Assembly: GCA_964384255.1 (NCBI GenBank)
Contig: CAYLKH010000010.1
Span: 1-41,557, forward strand
Reading direction: 5' to 3'
From: SIG469 sp964384255
GTDB taxonomy: Bacteria > Bacillota > Clostridia > Oscillospirales > Oscillospiraceae
DNA length: 41,557 nt
Each line of letters opens with the position of its first letter. The stretch's first letter is position 1. Below the pieces are notes generated by a model. That model was not told where the DNA came from. It was given only the letters and a program-made list of their open reading frames with translations, and did no database searches. Positions 32,272 through 40,798 of the stretch are shown one piece after another. The position numbers and the translations under genes were made by a program.

Positions 32272-34491
32272 ATGAAGGTCGTCCATCTCATAAGCGGCGG
32301 CGACGTGGGCGGAGCAAAAACCCACGTTCATTCCCTGCTTGAAGAGCTAAACAAAACCATAACCGCCGAAATGATATGCTTTACCGACGGTCAGTTTGCC
32401 CAGGAGGCCCGGGAAAAGGGTATTCCGACCCACATCATTTCCGGAAACCTGTTTTTGACCCTCAGCAAACTGAAAGGCTTTATCACCTCCGGTGGATTCG
32501 ATGTCATCCACTGCCACGGTTCAAAGGCAAATATGTATGGCGCACTGCTTAAACGGTGCCTTAAGCTGCCTGTTGTTACCACTGTCCACAGCGACTACAG
32601 GCTCGACTATATGGGCCGTCCCCTGCATCGGCTGACTTATGGCACCATCAACTCCATTGCTCTGCGTATGCTGGATTATCGCATCGGGGTTTCCGACCCC
32701 ATCGCTGATATGCTGGTTTCCCGGGGCTTTGACCCGCACACTACGTTTTCGATCTACAATGGGATCAACTATGACCTGGATCAGCCCGAACTTGACCGAC
32801 AGGGATTTTTTGATTCTGTCAGTTTTCAGGTTTCCTCCGACGATGTGGTTTTTGGCATTGCCGCACGACTCACTCCTGTTAAGGATATGCCAACCCTCAT
32901 CAAAGCCTTTGCAAAGGCTCACAGCGTCGCTCCCAATACAAAGCTTATCATCGCAGGCGACGGCGAGCAGCGTCAGGAGCTGGGCCAGCTCACGCAGTCA
33001 TTAGGAGTCGAAGACAGCGTTTGCTTTGCCGGGTGGATAACCGACACAACATCTTTTTACAACGCTATCGACGTTAATCTTCTGACATCTCTGTCAGAAA
33101 CCTTCCCATACGTTTTGACAGAAGGGGCCAGAATGAACTGCGCTACTATCAGCTCTGATGTTGGGGGTGTTCCCCTGCTTATTGACCACGGAGTAAATGG
33201 GCTGCTGTTTGAACCGACGGATGTGGACACGCTCAGTCGGCACATGATCCTGCTTGCAACCGACGACTCGAAACGTTTATCCATGGGCAGGCTGCTTAAC
33301 GAAAAAGCCCGCCGTCTGTATTCTATCGAAGCCACAGTTTCACGGCAGCTGGAGATATACAGCACCATCATCCGCAGAAGCTCCGGACCTGTCTCCAGCC
33401 GGAACGGCGTGCTGATATGCGGAGCCTATGGCAAGGGCAACGCCGGAGACGATGCCATACTGGAAGCCATTGTTGCCGAAATGCGCTCCATCGACCGGGA
33501 TATGCCCATTTACGTTCTGTCCCGCACTCCCCGGGCCACCAGCGTATTTTATCGGGTCCGCTCATGTCATACCTTCAATTTCCCCGGCTTTCTGCGGATA
33601 ATGCGAAAAACCAGACTGTATCTCAGCGGCGGAGGCAGCCTTATTCAGGATGTCACCTCCACCCGCTCCCTGATGTATTATCTCTACAGTCTTAAGTTTG
33701 CCAGACTGTCGGGCAATAAAACCATCATGTACGGCTGCGGCATAGGCCCCGTTTCGTCAGAAAAAAACCGAAAGAAAGCCCGAAAATACATCGACCGCTA
33801 TGCCGACATTATTACGCTGAGAGAAAGCAGCTCCCTTGATGAGCTTCGTGCTATGGGTATCAGCAGGCCCGAAGTTATCCTTTCTGCCGATCCGGCCCTT
33901 ACTCTCCCCACAGCTGACAGCGCCGCTGTCGACAGCTATCTTATCAGCAACGGTCTTGACCCGAAGGGCAGATACATCTGCTTTGCCCTGCGGCCCTGGG
34001 AGGGTTTTGAACAAAAAGTGCCTATCTTCGCCCGTGCTGCCGACCTGGCCCTTGAAAAATATGGTCTGACGACCGTGTTTCTTCCTGTTGAGCCGGGCAG
34101 AGATCTGGCAGCCGCCAAAATGGTTGCTGAAAAAATGACCTCGCCTGGCCACATCCTTCAACGCCCGTCCAACGGCAGTATGGCCGTTGGGATAATGTCG
34201 CGCATGGAGATCCTTGTTTCCATGCGGCTCCACGCTCTGATATTTGCCGCAGGCAGCGGCATCCCCCTGGTCGGCGTTGTTTATGACCCAAAGGTCAGCG
34301 CATTTCTGGATCATATTGGGCGGGATATCTACTGTGATCTCGACCAGCTGACCGACCAGCTTCTGCTGGAACTGATAGACAAAGCTGTCAGCCAGGCCGA
34401 CAATAAAGCTCAGCTTTCCAAGGCGGTTGACAGGCTGCTTGAAATGGAAAGCTCCAATGTTGCGGCAGCGTCAAGGCTGCTTGAAAGGTAA
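32272..34491 (+). CDS. csaB: Fusion of GT4 glycosyltransferase and CsaB polysaccharide pyruvyl transferase
   Basis: A 739-residue two-domain protein. Residues 1 to about 370 are a GT-B glycosyltransferase (family 4): VHLISGGDVGGAKTHVHSLL, HCHGSKANMYG, AARLTPVKDMPTLIKAF and ETFPYVLTEGARM. From about residue 380 a CsaB-type domain begins with VLICGAYGKGNAGDDAILEA and continues with YLSGGGSLIQDVTS and a late RLHALIFAAGSGIP. CsaB adds pyruvate ketals to secondary cell wall polymer, the ligand for SLH-domain S-layer proteins. The fusion suggests that sugar addition and pyruvylation happen in one complex. The reading frame is continuous. Confidence 0.9.
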   Translation: MKVVHLISGGDVGGAKTHVHSLLEELNKTITAEMICFTDGQFAQEAREKGIPTHIISGNLFLTLSKLKGFITSGGFDVIHCHGSKANMYGALLKRCLKLPVVTTVHSDYRLDYMGRPLHRLTYGTINSIALRMLDYRIGVSDPIADMLVSRGFDPHTTFSIYNGINYDLDQPELDRQGFFDSVSFQVSSDDVVFGIAARLTPVKDMPTLIKAFAKAHSVAPNTKLIIAGDGEQRQELGQLTQSLGVEDSVCFAGWITDTTSFYNAIDVNLLTSLSETFPYVLTEGARMNCATISSDVGGVPLLIDHGVNGLLFEPTDVDTLSRHMILLATDDSKRLSMGRLLNEKARRLYSIEATVSRQLEIYSTIIRRSSGPVSSRNGVLICGAYGKGNAGDDAILEAIVAEMRSIDRDMPIYVLSRTPRATSVFYRVRSCHTFNFPGFLRIMRKTRLYLSGGGSLIQDVTSTRSLMYYLYSLKFARLSGNKTIMYGCGIGPVSSEKNRKKARKYIDRYADIITLRESSSLDELRAMGISRPEVILSADPALTLPTADSAAVDSYLISNGLDPKGRYICFALRPWEGFEQKVPIFARAADLALEKYGLTTVFLPVEPGRDLAAAKMVAEKMTSPGHILQRPSNGSMAVGIMSRMEILVSMRLHALIFAAGSGIPLVGVVYDPKVSAFLDHIGRDIYCDLDQLTDQLLLELIDKAVSQADNKAQLSKAVDRLLEMESSNVAAASRLLER

Positions 34492-34496
34492 CGCCA

Positions 34497-35648
34497 ATGA
34501 ATCAGATAATCTGCATTTCGACCTCACCCTGGAAACCGCTGCCCATGAGCAAGCAGCAGATCCTTTCCCGCATCCCCAACAGCGAAATAATCTACTTTGA
34601 TCCGCCTGTTACCTACATTGCTCCGCTGAAAGATAAAAGCGCAAAGTCCGGGCTCAAGGCCCACAGGCTCCCGGCTGACAGGATAAATGACCATATCATA
34701 ACCTATACCATGCCGCCGGTGTTGCCCTTTTTCAACAAAAGCAGGCTCATTAACCGGTTGAACCAGAAAAAGCTGGCCAGGTACGTAAAAAAGAAAATGG
34801 CGCTGCACGGCTTCGACCACCCGATCCTGTGGGCCTATTCCCACACCTGCGCCGATATTGTCGATCTGATACCTCACAGCGCTCTGGTTTACCACTGCGT
34901 CGACCGTCACTCGGCCTTTAAGGGCCTTTTGGACCCTGAACTGGTGGACTCCATGGAATACGACCTGACAAAAAAGGCCGACATGGTCTTCTGCACCGCC
35001 AAAGGGCTTCAGCAGCGGCTGCTTCCCTATAACCCCAAAGCTCAGTTTATACCCAACGGTGCAAACTATGAGCTTTTCTCCCAGGCAAGCAACGATCTCC
35101 CCTGTCCCGACGAGCTTAAAGATATCACCGGCCCTGTGCTTGGCTTTACAGGAGCCTTGCAGGAATGTATCGAATACGGTTTCGTGGCCCACTGCGCAAA
35201 GCTCAGGCCGGACTGGACCTTTGTATTTATCGGCAATCGCCTTCCTTCTGCCCAGCTTTGCGGAATAGACTCCATGAGCAATGTCAGGCTTCTTGGGATC
35301 AGGCCACAGAGCCAGCTTCCCCAATATATGGCCAGGTTTGACGTTTGCCTCAACCTGTTCAAGTCCGACGAGCTGACAAAGGATGTCAGCCCCCTCAAGT
35401 TTTACGAATATCTTTGCACAGGCAAGCCTATCGTTACAACTCCTGAGCCTCAGCAGGTAATGGAGTTTAAGAACATGATCTACGTCGCCGCCACAGCTGA
35501 CGAGTTTGTTGAAAAATGCAGCCAGGCCATTGAGGAAAACTCAACCCTGCAAAGGCAGCAACGCATGGAGTCCGGGAATAATTGCAGCTGGGATTCCAGA
35601 GCCGCTCAGTTTGTTTCCATACTGAAAGATATGGATATTCTGGAATGA
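34497..35648 (+). CDS. GT-B glycosyltransferase
   Basis: A 383-residue glycosyltransferase. The C-terminal half has the sugar-nucleotide site pattern VSPLKFYEYLCTGKPIVTT and the FTGALQECIEYGFV segment; the N-terminal half is more diverged. It starts 5 bases after the GT4-CsaB fusion, so it is co-transcribed and likely works on the same envelope glycan. Donor and acceptor sugars cannot be told. Confidence 0.88.
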   Translation: MNQIICISTSPWKPLPMSKQQILSRIPNSEIIYFDPPVTYIAPLKDKSAKSGLKAHRLPADRINDHIITYTMPPVLPFFNKSRLINRLNQKKLARYVKKKMALHGFDHPILWAYSHTCADIVDLIPHSALVYHCVDRHSAFKGLLDPELVDSMEYDLTKKADMVFCTAKGLQQRLLPYNPKAQFIPNGANYELFSQASNDLPCPDELKDITGPVLGFTGALQECIEYGFVAHCAKLRPDWTFVFIGNRLPSAQLCGIDSMSNVRLLGIRPQSQLPQYMARFDVCLNLFKSDELTKDVSPLKFYEYLCTGKPIVTTPEPQQVMEFKNMIYVAATADEFVEKCSQAIEENSTLQRQQRMESGNNCSWDSRAAQFVSILKDMDILE

Positions 35649-35657
35649 TTACCTTGA

Positions 35658-35718
35658 CCAATTGCTATCGGTTTTAGGTAAGCTTCCTTGTGTAACCATA
35701 CAAAATTGGATTTTTTAG
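35658..35718 (+). terminator. Probable terminator after the glycosyltransferase operon
   Basis: CCAATT (35658-35663) and AATTGG (35704-35709) enclose an inner GGTT/AACC stem and are followed by A and six Ts. The stem is interrupted, so confidence is moderate. The rest of the 157-base gap to purE is AT-rich, with only weak promoter candidates (for example TTGCAA-17-TAAATT) and no purine riboswitch pattern. Confidence 0.45.
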
Positions 35719-35805
35719 CTTTGTATTCTTGCAAAGCGGAGATATTTGTCATAAATTATAGTATATAAGGTATATTGTAAACTAATTTTAAGTGGAGGAG
35801 TAGTT

Positions 35806-36300
35806 TTGAAAAAAGTTGCCGTAATTATGGGTTCCGACAGCGACCTTTCGGTTATGAACGGCTGCATCAGCACTCTTAAGCAGTTTGGCATACCCTATGA
35901 GGTCCGCATCATTTCGGCCCACCGTACACCTGACGCAGCCCATCAGTTCGCATCTGCTGCCATCAGCAATGGTTTTGGCGTTATTATCGCCGCCGCAGGC
36001 AAGGCTGCTCATCTGGGCGGAGTTCTTGCCGCCTACACCACTGTGCCTGTCATCGGAGTTCCCATCAAATCCTCCACTCTCGACGGGCTTGACAGTCTGC
36101 TTTCGACAGTTCAGATGCCCAAGGGCGTTCCCGTGGCCACAGTTGCCATAAACGGAGCTGAAAACGCCGCCCTGCTGGCGATCCAGATGCTGGCTCTGTC
36201 CGAACCTGCGCTGGCCAAAGCTCTTGAGGAATACAAGCTCCAGATGGCGGCCGAAGTCGCCGCCAAAGACGAAAGAATAAGCCGGGAGGTAATGGCATGA
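35806..36300 (+). CDS. purE: N5-carboxyaminoimidazole ribonucleotide mutase (class I PurE)
   Basis: A 164-residue enzyme of de novo purine synthesis. It opens KKVAVIMGSDSDLSVM, with SAHRTPD and the later AAGKAAHLGGVLAAYTTVPV typical of class I PurE. The TTG start has GGAGG 7 bases upstream. No purK is seen nearby. Its stop overlaps the purM start as ATGA. Confidence 0.96.
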   Translation: MKKVAVIMGSDSDLSVMNGCISTLKQFGIPYEVRIISAHRTPDAAHQFASAAISNGFGVIIAAAGKAAHLGGVLAAYTTVPVIGVPIKSSTLDGLDSLLSTVQMPKGVPVATVAINGAENAALLAIQMLALSEPALAKALEEYKLQMAAEVAAKDERISREVMA

Positions 36301-37340
36301 ACAAAAACAGCAGAAGCGAAAGCTACGCCGCTGCCGGCGTAGACGTTACCGCAGGTTACGAATCGGTAGATCGTATCAAGCCTCTGGTCCAAAGCACCTA
36401 TATTCCGGGAGTTATTGGCGACCTGGGCGGTTTTGGAGGTCTGTTTAAGCCCCAGCTGGACGGAATTAAGGAACCTGTTCTGGTTTCCGGCACTGATGGC
36501 GTTGGTACCAAGCTGAAAATAGCCTTCCTTACCAACAGGCATGACACCGTTGGCATCGACTGCGTTGCCATGTGCGTTAACGACATCATCTGTTCCGGCG
36601 CAAAACCTCTGTTTTTCCTCGACTATCTGGCGGTGGGAAAAAACTTTCCCGAACGTATCGAACAAATAGTTTCCGGCGTGACTGAAGGCTGCCGTCAGGC
36701 AGGTTGCGCCCTGATTGGCGGCGAAACTGCCGAAATGCCCGGATTCTATCCTGTCGACGAATATGATCTGGCCGGTTTTGCCGTAGGCCTTATGGACAAA
36801 ACCAGAGTAATCGACGGCAGCAGCATTCGCCCTGGAGATACTCTTATCGGCCTTGCGTCCTCCGGCATTCATTCCAACGGCTATTCTCTTGTAAGAAAGG
36901 TTCTGGATGTTGAAAACCGCGACCTGAGCGAGTTTATCCCCCAGCTGGGCAAAACTCTGGGCGAGGAGCTTATTACACCCACTCGCATTTATGTCAGGGC
37001 TATCTCATCTCTTATTGATTCAGGAATTTCCGTTAAGGCCATTTCTCATATAACTGGCGGCGGGCTTTACGAAAACGTTCCCCGTATGCTGCCCGACGGA
37101 ATAACCGCATCCATCCAGATGGCTGCGATCCCTCCCAAGCCGATTTTTGACCTTATTGCCAGCGAAGGCAACATTCCCCCGCGCGATATGTACAACACCT
37201 TCAACATGGGCGTTGGCATGATCATTGCCGTGGCTCCGGAAGATTCCCAAAAAGCCATTGAGCTGCTCAATTCCGCAGGCGAGACTGCTTTTATAGCAGG
37301 CCAATGCATTGAGGGCGAAAAGGGTGTTGAGCTGTGGTAA
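36297..37340 (+). CDS. purM: Phosphoribosylformylglycinamidine cyclo-ligase (AIR synthetase)
   Basis: A 347-residue ATP-dependent enzyme that makes AIR from FGAM. It contains SYAAAGVDVTAGYE at the start, LVSGTDGVGTKLKIAF, the signature GGETAEMPGFY and LASSGIHSNGYSLVRKV. It is coupled to purE by ATGA and overlaps purN by 7 bases. Confidence 0.97.
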   Translation: MNKNSRSESYAAAGVDVTAGYESVDRIKPLVQSTYIPGVIGDLGGFGGLFKPQLDGIKEPVLVSGTDGVGTKLKIAFLTNRHDTVGIDCVAMCVNDIICSGAKPLFFLDYLAVGKNFPERIEQIVSGVTEGCRQAGCALIGGETAEMPGFYPVDEYDLAGFAVGLMDKTRVIDGSSIRPGDTLIGLASSGIHSNGYSLVRKVLDVENRDLSEFIPQLGKTLGEELITPTRIYVRAISSLIDSGISVKAISHITGGGLYENVPRMLPDGITASIQMAAIPPKPIFDLIASEGNIPPRDMYNTFNMGVGMIIAVAPEDSQKAIELLNSAGETAFIAGQCIEGEKGVELW

Positions 37341-37972
37341 ATATCGTTGTTCTTGTTTCCGGAGGAGGAACCAACCTCCAGGCCCTGATAGATGCCGAAC
37401 GCTCCGGGCAAATCCAAAACGGCAGGATAACAGCCGTCGTTTCCTCCAGACCCGATGTATATGCTCTCCAGCGGGCAAAGTCCGCCGGGATCGAAGCCCA
37501 CGTGCTTGAGCGGCGAGCCTTCCCTTCTGCCGCCGAATACTGCGCCCGGCTTATCCAGCTGCTGGACAGTCTTGATGCCGGGCTTGTTGTTCTGGCCGGG
37601 TTTATGACCGTCCTTACCCCCGACGTCATCCAGAAATATCAAAACCGTATAATCAACGTCCATCCGGCCCTGATACCATCCTTTTGCGGAGACGGGTATT
37701 ATGGTCTGCGTGTCCATCAGGCAGCTCTGGACCGTGGTGTCAAGCTTACCGGCGCCACAGTTCACTTTGTCAACGAACAAACCGACGGTGGTCCCATAGT
37801 TCTACAGCAGGCTGTTCCTGTTCTTTCCGGAGACACTCCGGAGTCTCTTCAGCGCCGGGTGATGGAAATGGCTGAATGGAAGCTTCTTCCGAGGGCGGTT
37901 TCCCTGTTCTGTGATGGAAAACTTGTTATAAGCGGCCAAACCGTGGAAATAATCGACGAGAAAGGAATCTGA
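37334..37972 (+). CDS. purN: Phosphoribosylglycinamide formyltransferase
   Basis: A 212-residue folate-dependent GAR transformylase. Substrate loop VLVSGGGTNLQALID lies near the start, and the catalytic Asn-His-Asp set is visible in NVHPALIPSF and the later TGATVHFVNEQTDGGPIV. The GTG start at 37334 lies inside the purM end, with AAAAGGG about 8 bases upstream. Confidence 0.96.
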   Translation: MVNIVVLVSGGGTNLQALIDAERSGQIQNGRITAVVSSRPDVYALQRAKSAGIEAHVLERRAFPSAAEYCARLIQLLDSLDAGLVVLAGFMTVLTPDVIQKYQNRIINVHPALIPSFCGDGYYGLRVHQAALDRGVKLTGATVHFVNEQTDGGPIVLQQAVPVLSGDTPESLQRRVMEMAEWKLLPRAVSLFCDGKLVISGQTVEIIDEKGI

Positions 37973-37974
37973 AC

Positions 37975-39507
37975 ATGAAAAAAAGAGCAATTATCAGTGT
38001 TTCCGACAAAAGCGGCATTATTGAATTTGCCAGGGGTCTTGAGGAACTGGGGTTCGAGATCGTATCTACCGGCGGTACCGAAAAAGCCCTTAAGGATGCC
38101 GGACTTGATGTTATCTCCATCAGCGATGTTACCAATTTTCCAGAATGTCTCGACGGACGCCTCAAAACTCTTCACCCCAACGTCCACGGCGGACTTCTTG
38201 CCATGCGCAACAACGAAAAGCATATGCAGCAGCTTGAGCAGCTGGGCATCAACACTATCGATGTTGCTGTCATCAACCTTTATCCCTTCCGTCAAACCAT
38301 TTCCAAACCCGGCGTAACCCTTGAGGAAGCCATCGAAAATATCAACATCGGCGGTCCTACAATGCTCCGTGCAGCTGCCAAAAACTGGAAAGACGTTCTT
38401 GTCGTTACCGATCCCGATGATTACAGCGCTGTTTTGGGTTCCCTTGCTTCCGGCCAATACGACAGGCAGCTGCATTTCAGACTTGCGGCAAAGGTTTTTG
38501 AGCATACCGCCCATTATGATGCCATGATAGCCGAATATATGCGCAAGCAGTTTACCGACGAAATGCCCCAGCTGCTTACTGTCACCTACGAAAAGGTCCA
38601 GGAGCTGAGATATGGCGAAAACTCCCATCAGAAGGCCACCTTCTATCGCGAGCCGTTCTATAAAGAGGGTGCTATCGCCTTTGCAAAACAGCTCCATGGT
38701 AAGGAGCTGTCGTACAACAATATTGGCGACGCTGATGCAGCGATCGACATCGTTCGAGAGTTTTCCATCCCGGCGGCGGTTGCCGTTAAGCACGCCAATC
38801 CCTGCGGTGTCGCCACCGGCGAAACTATTTACCAGGCTTACACCAAAGCCTATGAATCCGACCCTGTTTCCATCTACGGCGGCATAGTCGCTCTGAACAG
38901 GCAGTGTGACAAAGCAACGGCAGAAGAGCTTGCAAAAATTTTCCTCGAGATCATTATTGCTCCCTCTTTTACCGACGAAGCAATGGAAATACTCACCATG
39001 AAGAAGAACATCCGCCTTATGGAGCTGCCCGGTATCGACACTCCCAAGAGCAACGACCTTGTGCTTAAAAAGGTTTCCGGCGGTCTGCTGGTTCAGGACT
39101 GCGACAACATTATCGGCGACGAAGACCTTAAAGTCGTGACCGACCGCGCTCCCACCGAGGATGAGCTTAAGGCCCTGGCCTTTGGTTGGCGCGTCGTTAA
39201 GCACACCAAAAGCAACGCTATTGTCCTCACCGGCGACAGCCAGACATATGGCATTGGCCCCGGCCAGACCAACCGCATCACCGCTCTTGAGCTTGCTATC
39301 AAGTACGCCGGTGATAAGGCCAGCGGCTCATGCATGGCTTCTGACGCGTTCTTCCCCTTTGCCGACTGTGTCGAAGCCGCCCATCAGGCAGGTATAACTG
39401 CTATCATCCAGCCCGGCGGCTCCATCCGCGACCAGGAATCCATCGATGCCTGCAACAAATATGGCATAGCCATGGTATTCACCGGCATCAGGCACTTCAA
39501 GCATTAA
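37975..39507 (+). CDS. purH: Bifunctional AICAR transformylase / IMP cyclohydrolase
   Basis: A 510-residue enzyme for the last two steps to IMP. The N-terminal cyclohydrolase (to about residue 195) has SDKSGIIEFARGL and KTLHPNVHGGLLA. The C-terminal transformylase has the KHANPCG catalytic motif and ends with GSIRDQESIDACNKYGIAMV. GAAAGGA precedes the ATG. Confidence 0.97.
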   Translation: MKKRAIISVSDKSGIIEFARGLEELGFEIVSTGGTEKALKDAGLDVISISDVTNFPECLDGRLKTLHPNVHGGLLAMRNNEKHMQQLEQLGINTIDVAVINLYPFRQTISKPGVTLEEAIENINIGGPTMLRAAAKNWKDVLVVTDPDDYSAVLGSLASGQYDRQLHFRLAAKVFEHTAHYDAMIAEYMRKQFTDEMPQLLTVTYEKVQELRYGENSHQKATFYREPFYKEGAIAFAKQLHGKELSYNNIGDADAAIDIVREFSIPAAVAVKHANPCGVATGETIYQAYTKAYESDPVSIYGGIVALNRQCDKATAEELAKIFLEIIIAPSFTDEAMEILTMKKNIRLMELPGIDTPKSNDLVLKKVSGGLLVQDCDNIIGDEDLKVVTDRAPTEDELKALAFGWRVVKHTKSNAIVLTGDSQTYGIGPGQTNRITALELAIKYAGDKASGSCMASDAFFPFADCVEAAHQAGITAIIQPGGSIRDQESIDACNKYGIAMVFTGIRHFKH

Positions 39508-39519
39508 GGAGTTACGATT

Positions 39520-40773
39520 ATGAAGGTTCTTGTGATCGGTGGTGGCGGCCGCGAACACGCCATCTGCACCTGTCTTTCAAAAAGCCCAAAGGTCAGCCAG
39601 CTTTTCTGCGCTCCGGGTAATGGCGGAATCTCTTCCATCGCCACCTGTGTACCCATCAAAGCCACTGACATTGACGGAATTACTGCCTGGTGCGTTGAAA
39701 ACTCCATAGATTTTGTTATGGTTGCGCCTGATGATCCTCTGGCTCTTGGAATGGTCAACCGTCTTACCGAAGCCGGAATACGAGCCTTTGGTCCCACCGC
39801 AGAGGCTGCTCAGATCGAGGCCAGCAAGGCTTTTTCAAAAACTCTTATGAACAAATACGGCATCCCCACTGCCAGATACTGCGTTTTTGACAACACCAGC
39901 GAAGCCCTGGATTATGTTGAAAAGCAGGGCGCTCCCATCGTCATCAAGGCCGATGGTCTGGCTCTGGGCAAGGGAGTTATCATTGCTGAGACCGAGATGG
40001 ATGCCAAGACCGCTGTTATCCACATGATGGAAAACAAAGCCTTTGGTGCGTCCGGCGACAGGATAGTTATTGAGGAATATATGACCGGCCCTGAGGTCAC
40101 TGTGCTTTGCTTTACTGACGGCAAAACCATCGTTCCCATGCCATCATCCCAGGACCATAAACGGGCATTCGACGGCGACATGGGCCTTAACACCGGCGGT
40201 ATGGGCGCTATCTCTCCATCGCCATACTATACCGACGATGTCGCAAAGCGCTGTATGGACGAAATATTCCGTCCCACTATCGATGCCATGGCTCAGGAAG
40301 GGACTCCGTTTAAAGGCGTTATCTACTTCGGTCTGATGCTTACTGCCGAAGGTCCAAAGGTCATTGAATATAATGCCCGCTTTGGCGACCCGGAGACTCA
40401 GGCTGTGCTTTCCCTGCTGGACAGCGACATAATGGATATATTTGAAGCTGTTGTTGACGAAACTCTGGACAGAATAAGCATAAGATGGAAGGACAAATCA
40501 GCCTGCTGTGTTGTAATGGCCAGCGGCGGTTATCCGCAAAAATACGACACAGGTTTCCCCATCACCGGTCTTGACAGGGTACCCGACGACATCACCGTGT
40601 TCCATGCCGGAACACGCATCGACGGAAACCGATACCTCACCTCAGGCGGTCGGGTTTTGGGCGTTACCGCCCTTGGGGACGATCTGGACAAAGCCATTTC
40701 CCGAGCTTATTATGGGGTTGGCTGCGTCAGCTTTGAAAACGCTCATTACCGTAGAGATATCGGTAGAAAATAA
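39520..40773 (+). CDS. purD: Phosphoribosylamine-glycine ligase (GARS)
   Basis: A 417-residue ATP-grasp enzyme joining glycine to phosphoribosylamine. It opens MKVLVIGGGGREHAI and contains IKADGLALGKGVI, the ATP-binding MPSSQDHKRAFDGDMGLNTG and YNARFGDPETQAVL. It is 12 bases downstream of purH in the same operon. Confidence 0.97.
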   Translation: MKVLVIGGGGREHAICTCLSKSPKVSQLFCAPGNGGISSIATCVPIKATDIDGITAWCVENSIDFVMVAPDDPLALGMVNRLTEAGIRAFGPTAEAAQIEASKAFSKTLMNKYGIPTARYCVFDNTSEALDYVEKQGAPIVIKADGLALGKGVIIAETEMDAKTAVIHMMENKAFGASGDRIVIEEYMTGPEVTVLCFTDGKTIVPMPSSQDHKRAFDGDMGLNTGGMGAISPSPYYTDDVAKRCMDEIFRPTIDAMAQEGTPFKGVIYFGLMLTAEGPKVIEYNARFGDPETQAVLSLLDSDIMDIFEAVVDETLDRISIRWKDKSACCVVMASGGYPQKYDTGFPITGLDRVPDDITVFHAGTRIDGNRYLTSGGRVLGVTALGDDLDKAISRAYYGVGCVSFENAHYRRDIGRK

Positions 40774-40798
40774 CCGCTAATTGGAAGGATATATAAAC

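Noticed and set aside
35649..35805. Purine riboswitch upstream of purE
   Set aside because: The conserved three-way junction sequences of purine riboswitches are not present; the spacer is AT-rich, with at most a terminator and weak promoter elements.
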